A stretch of 64,000 nucleotides of DNA from Candidatus Sumerlaeota bacterium (lineage in GTDB: Bacteria; Sumerlaeota; Sumerlaeia; MWCT01; JAUWMI01), in contig JAUWMI010000001.1 in the NCBI GenBank assembly GCA_030613245.1, forward strand, positions 186,001 to 250,000, read 5' to 3'. Positions 17,573 through 26,864 of the stretch are shown here, in pieces. Both the position numbers and the translations under genes were made by a program. Within the stretch, counting starts at the first letter, position 1; each line of letters begins with the position of its first letter. The notes below the pieces were generated by a model, which made no database searches, had not been told where the DNA came from, and worked only from the letters and a program-made list of their open reading frames with translations.

Positions 17573-18768
17573 GATTGCTTGAGGGCCTCTGTGATCTCTC
17601 GCACGATCCACTCGATATCTTCTTCGTGCAGAAGCGGATGCAGTGGCAGAGTCAGCTGGCGCCGGCTGTAGTCTTCTGAGATTGGCAGAGATTGGGGTGG
17701 GCCAGGTAGCTGTGTCCGATAGTATGTAAACTGGTGGGCAAGGCGATAGTGGTGGCTCGTCTGGATGCCAGCCTGCTGGAGTCTCAGGCTTACCCGATTG
17801 CGCGTCAGTTCGTCAGAGAGAAGAATCGGCATGATATGATAGGCCGGCGTTCCGAAATCCGAGCCGGTAGTAAAAGGTATTTGCACTTCGTCTATGTTGC
17901 TCAGCAAACGCTGGTAAAGTAGGAATAAGGTTTTGCGCCGGGCATTGTTTTCGGCAAGCTTCTTTACCTGAACCAGTCCGATTGCAGAAGCGAGCTCTGA
18001 AGGGCGATAATTAAAGCCAAGCATTGTCATGTCATAGTCGGAAAATCCTTTTACCTGGCGCTCCCAGGTTCCCGAGGTTATGCCGTGTGAACGGAGCAGG
18101 CGTGCAGTCTGCGCGATGTCAGAGTTGTTGGTGACAAGCATTCCACCCTCGCCGGTTACGAGATTCTTGTTTGCGAAGAAGCTTAGAGCCCCTGCGGCAC
18201 CGATCGTGCCAAGCGCACGTCCATCAGGTGCGCGCGCGCCAGGGGCATGCGCCGCATCTTCAATAATAGTAATTTTTCTATCTGTGGCCTTGGAGCCTTT
18301 GGATACCCGAGGCGTAAGTGCCTCTTCAAGTGCGGCCATGCGACAGGGAAAGCCCGCGTAGTGAACCGGCATTATCGCAGCGGTCTTTTCGGACTTGTCC
18401 GCCAAGGTGGATACTTTACATCGTACATCTTCTGGGCTGATGGTGGGTTCCAGCAGATCAGTAATATCGCAGAAGATCGGTGTTGCCTGGCAGTAGAGAA
18501 TTGCATTGACTGTGGCGACAAACGTAAGGGCAGGCACAAGAACGTCGCAGCCCGGTTTAACTCCGGCAGCGAGGAGAGCCAGATGAAGCGCCGCTGTGCC
18601 GCTCGAGGTTGCTACGGCGTACTTGCAACCAAGCATTTCACAGATCGCATGCTCGAATTCCTCTGTCACCGGCCCCAGCGACAGCCATTTGGAGCGGATC
18701 ACTTTCGCTACGGCCTCCTGCTCTTGCTCGTCAAAGGCAATGTCAGACAATAAAATCTTCCACTTCAT
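17569..18768 (-). CDS. DegT/DnrJ/EryC1/StrS family sugar aminotransferase
   Basis: PLP enzyme that aminates keto-sugar nucleotides, as ArnB does. From ATG 18768 it has 399 residues; LLSDIAFDEQEQEAVAKVIRSKWLSLGP is the typical N-terminus. YAVATSSGTAALHLAL binds PLP phosphate, IIEDAAHAPGA carries the cofactor Asp171, and Lys201 in FFANKNLVTGEGG is the Schiff-base lysine. Farther upstream in-frame starts are less family-like. Its last codons overlap the GT2 gene. Together with that GT2 and the GT39 upstream it resembles an ArnB/ArnC/ArnT set, although arnA and arnD are not present. Confidence 0.92.
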   Translation of the reverse strand: MKWKILLSDIAFDEQEQEAVAKVIRSKWLSLGPVTEEFEHAICEMLGCKYAVATSSGTAALHLALLAAGVKPGCDVLVPALTFVATVNAILYCQATPIFCDITDLLEPTISPEDVRCKVSTLADKSEKTAAIMPVHYAGFPCRMAALEEALTPRVSKGSKATDRKITIIEDAAHAPGARAPDGRALGTIGAAGALSFFANKNLVTGEGGMLVTNNSDIAQTARLLRSHGITSGTWERQVKGFSDYDMTMLGFNYRPSELASAIGLVQVKKLAENNARRKTLFLLYQRLLSNIDEVQIPFTTGSDFGTPAYHIMPILLSDELTRNRVSLRLQQAGIQTSHHYRLAHQFTYYRTQLPGPPQSLPISEDYSRRQLTLPLHPLLHEEDIEWIVREITEALKQS

Positions 18769-18967
18769 CTGATGTCTCTTGGTAGGGTTGAAAATTTCCG
18801 ACCGGCACCTTACACCATAAAGCATTCAGCGGGATGCCATGCAAAAAATACGGCTGAGTATATGGAGCACCTGGTGCTTATGCAAGCAATAAATTGGCAT
18901 TGCGGGCGACCGCGGATTTGCGGAAAAGAAGCCTGGCTTGCCGAAAAAATGAGAGAAGGAAAATATA

Positions 18968-18995
18968 GTAGGGACAGATTATAATCTGTCCCTAC
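18968..18995. repeat. Perfect 28-bp palindrome (REP-like)
   Basis: Arms GTAGGGACAGATTA / TAATCTGTCCCTAC with no loop, 14 bases after the DUF2723 gene stop. A one-mismatch copy is at 43733-43760. It could act as a transcript 3' end in the 241-base gap before the aminotransferase gene. Confidence 0.8.
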
Positions 18996-19009
18996 AAAGA
19001 AGGTTCCGG

Positions 19010-20800
19010 CTACTTAGGCTCCGAATTCTTGGGGCCTGCGCCAAGCCGATAGAGTGCAGGTTGAGGCAGGAAACTTTCACGCGCCTCACGGTAGTCGGCA
19101 GAGGAGAGATAGACACCGACCAGCTGCGGGCTGTAGCGTTCCAAATAGGGATGCATGAAAAGGCTATATATCGGCACATCGGGCAGGTTGGGATCAATAA
19201 TCCATTCCGAGAGCCTGGAGAAAAACGCCAGGTCGGTCGTAGGCTGCTGCTCTTGAATGGTCAGGGAGATGCCATGGAGATCAGCGTCGCGAAAATATTC
19301 GCGGTACCATTCTGAGAAAATAAAATTGCTTCCCACGACGACGACGTCCTTCCGCTCATGTTCGACATGCTGCAAATACCAGAGAGGGTAGATGTCGTTG
19401 TCGCCCGCGGTGAGGATCAGTGCACCCGGGGCCAGTGCACTCAAAACAGAGCGTGCGTAGTCTTCGGGCAGCGTATACTGTGACTTGTCGGCTGACCGAA
19501 AATTGGAATAGATTGCAAGGATAGGTAGCAGAAAGTAGCAGAGATGGAGATAATTAATCTTGCGGTTCCAGATCTTCTTTTCCGCCAGGGATTGTAGAAA
19601 TACAGCCCCTGATAGCCCAAAAAGCATAAGGAGCGGAGCAGTTGCGGCAAAATAAGCTGAAATGTCGGGAATATTATATGTGAAGATAATCAGAAAGTGC
19701 GCTCCGATAACTAACCCGAACGTGAGATAAAGCAGGAGATGAACACTCAGCCCCCACAGGAATCCCACGCCAACGAGCCCGCTCATGATAATAAGCAGCC
19801 CGTATCTCAGCTTCCGCATATAGGCCTGCACGGTTATCCATTGGTCGATCATCCACTTTGCGTAACGGATTGTCTGATCTTCTACAAATTCCCGGTATGT
19901 TGACAGGGTGAAAGGTGTGCCTGGCTGTTCCTGGAGCAGGTGATATTTCTTAAATTCACCTCCATTGATGACCCAGAGGAAGTTCTTCAGATTTTTCGGA
20001 TTTCCCCAGTTTAGCGGTGGCATGGCTTTTGCACGAATGGGGAGATAGAGATAGGCGCTGGCGCCGAGTAGAAGCAGGAGGATCGGCACCGACATCATGC
20101 CGAGTGCCTGAGGAAGTCTTCTGTGCCGCTGCGCGGGAGTTGTTGTGCTTGATGCCGCTTGCGCCAGCCGCGAGCGCATAGCAATAATAAGTGCAACTAC
20201 TAGCACTGGAATTGTAGTTAAGATCAGGAGATGATTGGCCATGCCAAGGCCGAAGAGCAAGAAGAGCAAGTAGAGCAGCGAGGGTTTGCGCTCCAGCACG
20301 TAGCAGGTAAACACGAAAAGCAAGCTGATGAGAAACACAAAATTCAGCGCATAAGCCTCCATAGTGGTCGCTTGAAACCAGATGCCTTTTGTGAATGCCA
20401 ATCCAAGGGCTCCAGCGCTGGCAATGGTTGCCCGGTAGGTGGAGGAAGAAAAGCAGAATGCCGGAAAGATGGTGAATACTCTGATCAGGAGAAAATAGAA
20501 TAGCAGAACCCCCACGGCACAAAGCGCGGCGCACATGAGGTTCAGGCGATACGCAAACGTCCCAAGAGGGATGAGCGAGAAGACCTTGCCGAGCAGAACG
20601 AGCAAAGGATACCCGGTTGGGTGGGCACCGCCGAGGACTTTTGTTGTGGCGCAAAATTCGATTCCGTCGCCCCAGTATATTGTAGGAGCCAGAGTACGCC
20701 AGTACAGGAGAAATGCGATCAGAAAAACTGCCAGGGGCAGGTATATATTCTGAATGAGGTGTTCGGACCGCGTTTCTGTATTTGCGTTCAACGTGTGCAT
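19010..20800 (-). CDS. DUF2723 / TMEM260-like multi-TM glycosyltransferase
   Basis: About 596 residues with roughly ten membrane segments in the N-terminal two thirds and a soluble C-terminal part. APTIYWGDGIEFCATTKVLGGAHPTGYPLLVLLGKVFSLIPLG is the DUF2723 signature; the Asp-x-x-Glu resembles the catalytic pair of GT-C enzymes, and human TMEM260 is a protein O-mannosyltransferase. LILTAGDNDIYPLWYLQHVEH is the conserved C-terminal element. I prefer ATG 20800 (MHTLNANTETRSEHLIQ) because earlier in-frame codons run into the preceding repeat and gene; no strong ribosome site distinguishes it. Likely transfers a sugar from a polyprenyl carrier in the periplasm. Confidence 0.85.
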   Translation of the reverse strand: MHTLNANTETRSEHLIQNIYLPLAVFLIAFLLYWRTLAPTIYWGDGIEFCATTKVLGGAHPTGYPLLVLLGKVFSLIPLGTFAYRLNLMCAALCAVGVLLFYFLLIRVFTIFPAFCFSSSTYRATIASAGALGLAFTKGIWFQATTMEAYALNFVFLISLLFVFTCYVLERKPSLLYLLFLLFGLGMANHLLILTTIPVLVVALIIAMRSRLAQAASSTTTPAQRHRRLPQALGMMSVPILLLLLGASAYLYLPIRAKAMPPLNWGNPKNLKNFLWVINGGEFKKYHLLQEQPGTPFTLSTYREFVEDQTIRYAKWMIDQWITVQAYMRKLRYGLLIIMSGLVGVGFLWGLSVHLLLYLTFGLVIGAHFLIIFTYNIPDISAYFAATAPLLMLFGLSGAVFLQSLAEKKIWNRKINYLHLCYFLLPILAIYSNFRSADKSQYTLPEDYARSVLSALAPGALILTAGDNDIYPLWYLQHVEHERKDVVVVGSNFIFSEWYREYFRDADLHGISLTIQEQQPTTDLAFFSRLSEWIIDPNLPDVPIYSLFMHPYLERYSPQLVGVYLSSADYREARESFLPQPALYRLGAGPKNSEPK

Positions 20801-20841
20801 GTCTGCTGCGATGAGCCCACCTTCTCTATTACAATACTTTT

Positions 20842-20869
20842 GTAGGGGCGTTAAACTTAACGCCCCTAC
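20842..20869. repeat. GTAGGGGC palindrome overlapping a stop codon
   Basis: Arms GTAGGGGCGTTAA / TTAACGCCCCTAC around a 2-base centre. On the minus strand its second to fourth bases are the TAG stop (20866-20868) of the GT39 gene. Relatives are at 38292-38318 and 44920-44947. Confidence 0.85.
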
Positions 20870-22410
20870 CTTGCTTGTGGTGTGCGCTCTCCAATCTGAT
20901 AAATCACTGTATAGAATCGTTGTTTCTGATAGCGAAAGAACCATGCTAAGGGATTCTGATGAGAGACCGGTTCTTCCATGACATCAGGCAACAGAGGGAC
21001 AATGGAGGTGTAGCAGCGTTTTAGCTCGGTAAGGTGATAATGTTTATGCAAATACCGCAGGACGTGCTGAAAAACCTCCATGCCGCCGTATGCGCTATGC
21101 AGACAGAGGATCGAGCCTGACGGGAGTTCTCGATCCAGCACAAGTTGTCTGGTAATGCCGACATAGCGGATTGGTTTGCCTGAGTAGAAGGCCAGTTTGT
21201 TGCCGGTAATATTGGTTTTGTACATTTCGTTTGAATAAATTGGCGCAGACCCAGGAGCTGTTTGGAGGAATTCTCCCGCCACTTTAATATCACCGAATAC
21301 CCCGCGCTGCAAGACCATCACGCCAAACGCGAACACAAGGCTGTAAGCCAGGATCACGAGAAGGATTGCAGCGAAAGCCTTCGGTGCGTGCTCCAATTTT
21401 TCATGAATCGCAGCCAGCCCGCCACCAGCAAAGATCAGCAATAACGGCAAGAGGGGCAAAAGATAACGCGACTGAAAAGAGGAGAAAACTGTCTGGATCA
21501 TAAGAACTGCGAGGCCGACATATACGAGCAGACAAAGAACCAGCTTGGTCTCGACTTTCTTGTAATCGGAGCAAAGCAGCCCGACCACAATGCATATAAA
21601 CACCGGGTAGGTTATGAAGTATGGCAGAAAGATGACAAAGCTCTCGAACGTATTTAGGTAGTTCAGCAGCGTTGCCGAGATGCTCATCCCCATGCGCCCT
21701 TCGATCTGGCTAATGTGTCCGAAGCCACGCAGAGCAATCCAAACAATGACGAGTGCCCAGAGGCCGTAGGTGATCGAGGAAAACAGGGGAAAACGCCGAT
21801 AGCGTCTGATGGCCAGGATGGTGCACGCCAGATTTAAGGGAAGCAGAATGACACCCTGGTATCGAGTGAGCGTTGCCAGTACCGTGAAAATGCAAGAGAG
21901 TCCCATGAAGACATCAATGTCCCGAAATTTTCGCTGCTCAGCAAATAACGACATGTCAACTTGCGCAAGCTGCACAGCAGCAAGGAAAAGAAAATAAAGG
22001 CTGCAGATGAAGAACAGGGTGAACAGGGGATCGGTCATCACCCGCACGCTCCACCGCAATGCAATCGGCGCCACTGAGTAAAGCAGACAGCTGTAGAATG
22101 CCCAGCGTTTCCCACCAATGCGATTGCTAAAGGAAAAAAGCGGTATGAGAAGAGCCGTGCTCGCCAGGCAGGAGACCACTTTTCCACTAACAAGGAGCGA
22201 GCCTAGAAGTTTGCTCAAGAGCAGCGCGCAGAGAGTGTAGAGCGGTGGCCACAGGGTATTCGGAGTCTCAAACATCGTCAGCTGCAGGATACCATCAGTA
22301 TACTCCGCAGCATTGATGTTTAGAAACACGAGGCGCAGTAGAAAATTAAAGATCAGAAAGCCGAGGAGGAGTCTTCTCGTTGAAATGGTTTGAATATCTA
22401 GGATTGCCAA
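20866..22410 (-). CDS. GT39/ArnT-like membrane glycosyltransferase
   Basis: 514 residues with about eleven transmembrane helices. FLLRLVFLNINAAEYTDGILQLTMFETPNTLWPPLYTLCALLLSKLLG resembles the first periplasmic loop of GT-C enzymes of the PMT/ArnT group, with an acidic pair near the membrane. The C-terminal soluble segment (YSNEMYKTNITGNKLAFYSGKPIRYVG) is also usual for the group. It starts with TTG at 22410 behind GAGGAA. Substrate unknown; it would use a polyprenyl-phosphate sugar such as the product of the DPM1-like enzyme downstream. Its stop codon is provided by a palindromic repeat. Confidence 0.82.
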   Translation of the reverse strand: MAILDIQTISTRRLLLGFLIFNFLLRLVFLNINAAEYTDGILQLTMFETPNTLWPPLYTLCALLLSKLLGSLLVSGKVVSCLASTALLIPLFSFSNRIGGKRWAFYSCLLYSVAPIALRWSVRVMTDPLFTLFFICSLYFLFLAAVQLAQVDMSLFAEQRKFRDIDVFMGLSCIFTVLATLTRYQGVILLPLNLACTILAIRRYRRFPLFSSITYGLWALVIVWIALRGFGHISQIEGRMGMSISATLLNYLNTFESFVIFLPYFITYPVFICIVVGLLCSDYKKVETKLVLCLLVYVGLAVLMIQTVFSSFQSRYLLPLLPLLLIFAGGGLAAIHEKLEHAPKAFAAILLVILAYSLVFAFGVMVLQRGVFGDIKVAGEFLQTAPGSAPIYSNEMYKTNITGNKLAFYSGKPIRYVGITRQLVLDRELPSGSILCLHSAYGGMEVFQHVLRYLHKHYHLTELKRCYTSIVPLLPDVMEEPVSHQNPLAWFFRYQKQRFYTVIYQIGERTPQAR

Positions 22411-22499
22411 AGCAGATTCCTCAACGAATCATGAACGGATGATTTATCTGCCATGCAACGGGCAGGAATGCAGCGGAACGGAATGCCGGTGCGCCAGGG

Positions 22500-23369
22500 C
22501 TAAGGATTGAATTCCTGGCGGAACTGACGTACACTGTTCAGGAGCCGAGTGAGAGACTCGACATCGTTATTCGTGATCAGCTGCTTAATCTCTTCAAGAT
22601 TGTCAATAATCCTGTCCAGGTAGATACAGAGGTTTTTTTGATTGTCAAATGCAATATCGCTCCACATGCCGGGGTGGCCTTCAGCGATGCGGGAAGTCCC
22701 GAGAAATCCGTTTCCGACAAGTGATTTAAGCAGATTCACATCGTCGGCGCTTTCATGGACGGTTTTCGTGAGAGCAACAGCGGTGAAGTGCGGGAGATGA
22801 CTCAAGGCAGCCACCAGTTGATCGTGACGCTCCGGGCGAACAATCATAGTCCGTGATCCAAGAGCCTGCCAGAATTCAGTGAGGCGGCGCACTGCCTCAA
22901 CCGGTGTCGAAGAGATAACGGTAATGTAGCAGACCGCATCGCAATAGAGGTCGGCATGCGAGTGTTCGACGCCACTTTTCTCTGAGCCGGCCATGGGATG
23001 GGAACCAATAAACACGGTTTGCTTATCAAAGTAGCGCTGCATATGGTCCACGATTGACGCCTTTGTACTGCCCACGTCTGTAACCAGGGCGCCTGGGCTT
23101 GCAGCTCTTGCTACTGGTTCCAGGAAATCAATGATGCTCTTAACAGGGAGTGCCAGGATGATCAAATCTGCATCGCGGCAGCCCTCCTCAAGGTTCGTGG
23201 TGACGGCGTCCACGGCACCCATGCGCATGGCTAACTCCAGCCTCTCAGGATTGCGACCGATGCCGATCACTTTCGAGGCGATCCCGCGACTTTTCACTGC
23301 AAGGCCGATTGAGCCTCCAAGAAGCCCCACACCGATGATAGCAATTCGTTGAAACAGCATGTCGCTCAT
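22500..23369 (-). CDS. tyrA: Prephenate dehydrogenase
   Basis: Oxidatively decarboxylates prephenate to 4-hydroxyphenylpyruvate for tyrosine. The NAD(P)-binding GVGLLGGSIG is at residues 13-22; VTDVGSTKASIVDHMQRYF, FIGSHPMAGSEKSGVEHSHADLY (catalytic His) and ALSHLPHFTAVAL are family hallmarks. 289 residues, no ACT domain, so probably not feedback-controlled through one. Six bases separate it from aroF upstream. Confidence 0.95.
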   Translation of the reverse strand: MSDMLFQRIAIIGVGLLGGSIGLAVKSRGIASKVIGIGRNPERLELAMRMGAVDAVTTNLEEGCRDADLIILALPVKSIIDFLEPVARAASPGALVTDVGSTKASIVDHMQRYFDKQTVFIGSHPMAGSEKSGVEHSHADLYCDAVCYITVISSTPVEAVRRLTEFWQALGSRTMIVRPERHDQLVAALSHLPHFTAVALTKTVHESADDVNLLKSLVGNGFLGTSRIAEGHPGMWSDIAFDNQKNLCIYLDRIIDNLEEIKQLITNNDVESLTRLLNSVRQFRQEFNP

Positions 23370-23375
23370 TCTCTC

Positions 23376-24389
23376 TTACATCTCCCTGTTAATCGCCTGA
23401 GCAATAGGCCGCAGCGTATTCATGAAAGCTTCGAACTTTTCAAGGCGAAGCGACTGTACGCCGTCTGACAGTGCTTTTTCCGGTTCATTGTGAACCTCGA
23501 CTAACAACCCATCTGCACCAATGGCTACTGCGGCGCGCGATAGTGGTTCGACCCATTTCCAGCTTCCAGCGGCATGGCTGGGATCCACGAATACCGGCAG
23601 ATGTGATTCTGCTTTCAATACCGCCACAGCCGAGACATCCAGAGTACTGCGGGTTGCGGTCTCAAAAGTGCGAATGCCGCGCTCGCACAGAATGACCTGG
23701 CTATTGCCTTGCGCCATAATGTATTCCGCCGACATCAGGAGTTCTTTGATTGTGGTCGACAAGCCACGCTTGAGCATCACCGGCTTGTCAGTTTTCCCAA
23801 CCTCTTTTAGTAGAGTAAAGTTCTGGACGTTCCGTGCGCCAATCTGAAGGATATCGGCGTATTGCGACACGAGTTCCACCTGACGCGGATCCATAACTTC
23901 TGTCACCACGGGCAGCCCGGTTTCATCACGCGCCTGTGCCAGCATCTTGAGCCCTTCCTCTTCGAGCCCCTGGAAGTCATAGGGAGAAGTACGCGGTTTA
24001 AACGCGCCACCACGGAGCAACGTTGCTCCAGCCTCTTTTACAGCGCGTGCAATTGTGAAAAGTGATTGTCCTGGCTCAACCGAGCATGGCCCCGCAGTGA
24101 TCACTATCTTTCTGGCACCGATTGTCACGTTCCTGACGGTAATGAGGGTATCCTCGCGCTTCAACTCGCGGCTAGCCAACTTATACGGCTTGAGGATCGG
24201 CATGACCGACTCGACACCCGGAAACGCCTCCAAGGGAAGGGTTCGCAGCACCGTCTCGTCCCCAATTGCGCCCACAATCGTTCGTTCTACGCCTCTGGAG
24301 ACGTGAGCCCGCAGGCCGACCTCTTCAATCTTATCGATGATGTGTTGAAGGTCCTTCTCAGTTGCCTCTCGCCGTAAAACAATAATCAT
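23376..24389 (-). CDS. aroF: 3-deoxy-7-phosphoheptulonate synthase (AroF/AroAIbeta type)
   Basis: First enzyme of the shikimate pathway, joining PEP and erythrose 4-phosphate. 337 residues: an N-terminal ferredoxin-like regulatory domain (residues 1-70) as in the Thermotoga enzyme, then the TIM barrel with [71 protein letters not shown] and [16 protein letters not shown] precedes the ATG. The N-terminal domain makes feedback by Tyr or Phe likely. It sits in a pheA-hisC-aroF-tyrA run. Confidence 0.96.
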   Translation of the reverse strand: MIIVLRREATEKDLQHIIDKIEEVGLRAHVSRGVERTIVGAIGDETVLRTLPLEAFPGVESVMPILKPYKLASRELKREDTLITVRNVTIGARKIVITAGPCSVEPGQSLFTIARAVKEAGATLLRGGAFKPRTSPYDFQGLEEEGLKMLAQARDETGLPVVTEVMDPRQVELVSQYADILQIGARNVQNFTLLKEVGKTDKPVMLKRGLSTTIKELLMSAEYIMAQGNSQVILCERGIRTFETATRSTLDVSAVAVLKAESHLPVFVDPSHAAGSWKWVEPLSRAAVAIGADGLLVEVHNEPEKALSDGVQSLRLEKFEAFMNTLRPIAQAINREM

Positions 24390-24455
24390 TTCGTATAGCC
24401 TCCCTTAAACGAGCAACTCCTCGTACTCGAAAAAATTAGCATCCTCTGCGCGGTT

Positions 24456-25601
24456 TCAGCTCTGGATATTCTTTGTTGCCGTCCCGCGCAGCTTTCCCAG
24501 CATTCTCTCAAATGCTTGCAAGAACGCCCGATTCTCTTCGGGCGTGCCAATCGTAACCCGGAGGTGGGTTGGCATTCCAAAGCCCGCCATGGGGCGAACA
24601 ATAATTCCCTGACTGAGTAGATGCTGCGATGCTTGCAGCGAGTCGAGTCTGGTGTCAATCAGAAGAAAATTAGTCGAGGAAGGAACGAAGCCAATATTCA
24701 GCCGCGTGAGCTCCTGCTCCAGGTATGTTTTTTGCTCGGCATTCATGCGTACAGTTCGCTGTACGTGTTCCTCATCTTCCAGTGCTGCAAGCGCCGCGAC
24801 CTGTGCCAGCCGGTTTACGTTAAAAGGCGGCCTTACGCGATTAATGTCATGAATGATCTGCGGATGCGCAATGCCATAGCCGACGCGCAGGCCCGCCAAT
24901 CCGTGGACTTTCGAGAACGTGCGCAGAATAAGCACGTTTGGATGTGTTTTGAGATACGTGAGAGCATCTGGGTAGTCCGGATGGTCAACATATTCGCGAT
25001 AGGCTTCATCAATGATAATGAGAATGCGCGGCGGAACAGCATCGAGCAGTCTCTCCACAGCTTTGCTGGCGACCATGGTTCCGACCGGATTGTTCGGATT
25101 GGAAAAGAATATCGCTCTGGTCTCTGGTCCCACAGCCTGCGCCATGCCATCGAGGTCGTGACGAAACTCTTTCATTGGAACGTGGATACATTGCGCCGCC
25201 ATCACCTGTGCCGCCATCTCATAGCGAATAAATGCTTTGTCGGAGACTATGATTTGATCCTGCGGGCCAAGATACGTGAGGGCAATGAAGAGCACCAGTT
25301 CGTCAGAGCCATTTCCGATAATCAGATGCTCCAGCGGGATATTGAATTTCTTGCTCAAGGCAGTGCACAGTAGATATCCATTCGCATCAGGATAGCGATT
25401 GCTCTCCGTGAGGGCCTGACGCACAGCATCTATGGCTTTAGGAGATGGGCCAAGGGGATTTTCGTTTGACGCCATCTTGATGACCGTTTCCAGGCCATAC
25501 TTGCGTTGAACCTCCTCGATGGGTTTTCCCGCAGGGTAGGGTTGCAGGGCCTGAAGCGCTTGCCTACATGGTATTGGAAAATCGTAATGCTGAGTTGCCA
25601 T
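24456..25601 (-). CDS. hisC: Histidinol-phosphate/aromatic aminotransferase (HisC family)
   Basis: Fold-type I PLP aminotransferase of 381 residues. The start at ATG 25601 (MATQHYDFPI) is chosen because AAGG precedes it and longer frames have untypical sequence overlapping pheA. Motifs: MASNENPLGPSPKAIDAV, NGSDELVLFIALTYL, FFSNPNNPVGT, IDEAYREYVDH and RTFSKVHGLAGLRVGYG with the PLP lysine. Because it is enclosed by pheA, aroF and tyrA and no other his gene is near, it more likely transaminates aromatic keto acids than histidinol phosphate; HisC enzymes can do both. Confidence 0.93.
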   Translation of the reverse strand: MATQHYDFPIPCRQALQALQPYPAGKPIEEVQRKYGLETVIKMASNENPLGPSPKAIDAVRQALTESNRYPDANGYLLCTALSKKFNIPLEHLIIGNGSDELVLFIALTYLGPQDQIIVSDKAFIRYEMAAQVMAAQCIHVPMKEFRHDLDGMAQAVGPETRAIFFSNPNNPVGTMVASKAVERLLDAVPPRILIIIDEAYREYVDHPDYPDALTYLKTHPNVLILRTFSKVHGLAGLRVGYGIAHPQIIHDINRVRPPFNVNRLAQVAALAALEDEEHVQRTVRMNAEQKTYLEQELTRLNIGFVPSSTNFLLIDTRLDSLQASQHLLSQGIIVRPMAGFGMPTHLRVTIGTPEENRAFLQAFERMLGKLRGTATKNIQS

Positions 25602-25686
25602 TTTTGCCTTGCACCTTTGCTGTCTAATGGCTGCTTTTGAACGTACCATTCGGCACGCAGCACGCTTCCGGTGGCCTGGGCAATTT

Positions 25687-26763
25687 CTAGCCGCGTACCT
25701 TAACATCGCACGGATAGGAACCGAGAATTTTGATAAAGAGACAGTGGTTTTCCAGCTCCCCAACTGCGTCGCTGACCGATGGATCTTGGATGTGGCCCAT
25801 GAGATCAACGAAGAAGACGTACTCCCAGGCCTTACGTCTTGTTGGCCGCGATTCGATTTTCGTCAGGTTGATCTTGCGTTTGGCAAAGGGCTTGAGCAGG
25901 GAAAATAGCGCGCCGGGGCGATCTTTGATAGAGAACATGAGCGACGTCTTGTCGTTACCCGTTGGCTGGGATGACTGCTTCCCGATCACGAGAAAACGCG
26001 TGCGGTTATCTTTGACGTCCTCAATTGCACGAGCCACGATTTTTAACTTGTAAACCTTAGCAGCCAATTCACTGGCAATCGCTGCTCCACCCTTGGTTTT
26101 TAACGCCAGCTGAACACCCTCAACCGTAGTTCCCACCTCTTTCAACGTCGCATTGGGAAGATTTTCCTTCAGCCAGATTTGACACTGCGCGAACGGCTGC
26201 GGACTGGAGAAGACCTTGCTGATCTGCTCCAGCCGATGTCGGGAGAGCAAATTCTGGTGGATCGCCATTACCACCTCGGACGTAATGCGCAGATCGTATT
26301 CCAGGAACATGTCGAGCGTATGGTGGACAATGCCTCCAGTGGAGTTTTCAATCGGCACCACGCCGTAGTTAATCCACTCTCTGTCAACCGCCAGAAAGAT
26401 GTCGCGAATCGTCTTGTAAGAGACAAAGTTGACTGAGGATCCGAATTCCGAAATGGCTGCCAGCTGCGTGAATGTTGCCCGTGGTCCAAAATAGCCCACC
26501 CGTAGCGGCTGCTCCATTGCCAGGCATGCGGACATAATTTCTGTAAAAACGTTAGCCAGGCCGGCTTTTGGGAAACGGCCCTGGCTCATTTTGAGTACCT
26601 TGTTGACAATCGTTTTCTGGCGCGCGGCATCAAAGAACTCGAGCTGGCGTTTGGATTTCTTTTCGCCGATCTGGCGAGCCAGCTGTGCCCGGCGGTCCAG
26701 GAGACGGACGATTTGCCCGTCAATTTGATCAATTTTGCGTCGGAAATCTTGCAGTGTTGCCAT
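25687..26763 (-). CDS. pheA: Chorismate mutase / prephenate dehydratase (P-protein)
   Basis: Bifunctional phenylalanine-branch enzyme. Chorismate mutase (AroQ helices, LQDFRRKIDQIDGQIVRLLDRRAQLARQIGEKK) at residues 1-85, prephenate dehydratase at 88-270 (VGYFGPRATFTQLA, VPIENSTGGIVHHTLD, NRTRFLVIG with catalytic Thr), and an ACT domain (MFSIKDRPGALFSLLKPFAKRKINLTKIESRP) that should bind Phe for feedback inhibition. The second of two close ATG codons (26763) has GGAG at good spacing; the other is 26769. First gene of the aromatic run after rluB. Confidence 0.96.
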   Translation of the reverse strand: MATLQDFRRKIDQIDGQIVRLLDRRAQLARQIGEKKSKRQLEFFDAARQKTIVNKVLKMSQGRFPKAGLANVFTEIMSACLAMEQPLRVGYFGPRATFTQLAAISEFGSSVNFVSYKTIRDIFLAVDREWINYGVVPIENSTGGIVHHTLDMFLEYDLRITSEVVMAIHQNLLSRHRLEQISKVFSSPQPFAQCQIWLKENLPNATLKEVGTTVEGVQLALKTKGGAAIASELAAKVYKLKIVARAIEDVKDNRTRFLVIGKQSSQPTGNDKTSLMFSIKDRPGALFSLLKPFAKRKINLTKIESRPTRRKAWEYVFFVDLMGHIQDPSVSDAVGELENHCLFIKILGSYPCDVKVRG

Positions 26764-26864
26764 AAACATGCTCCAGGATAATATTGGCAGCGTGGCTCAG
26801 AGTTTCCCTGCTCTTAACCACCCTTACGTCTCTTTTACTCTGTGATCCCCACTCGTAAAGGCTC

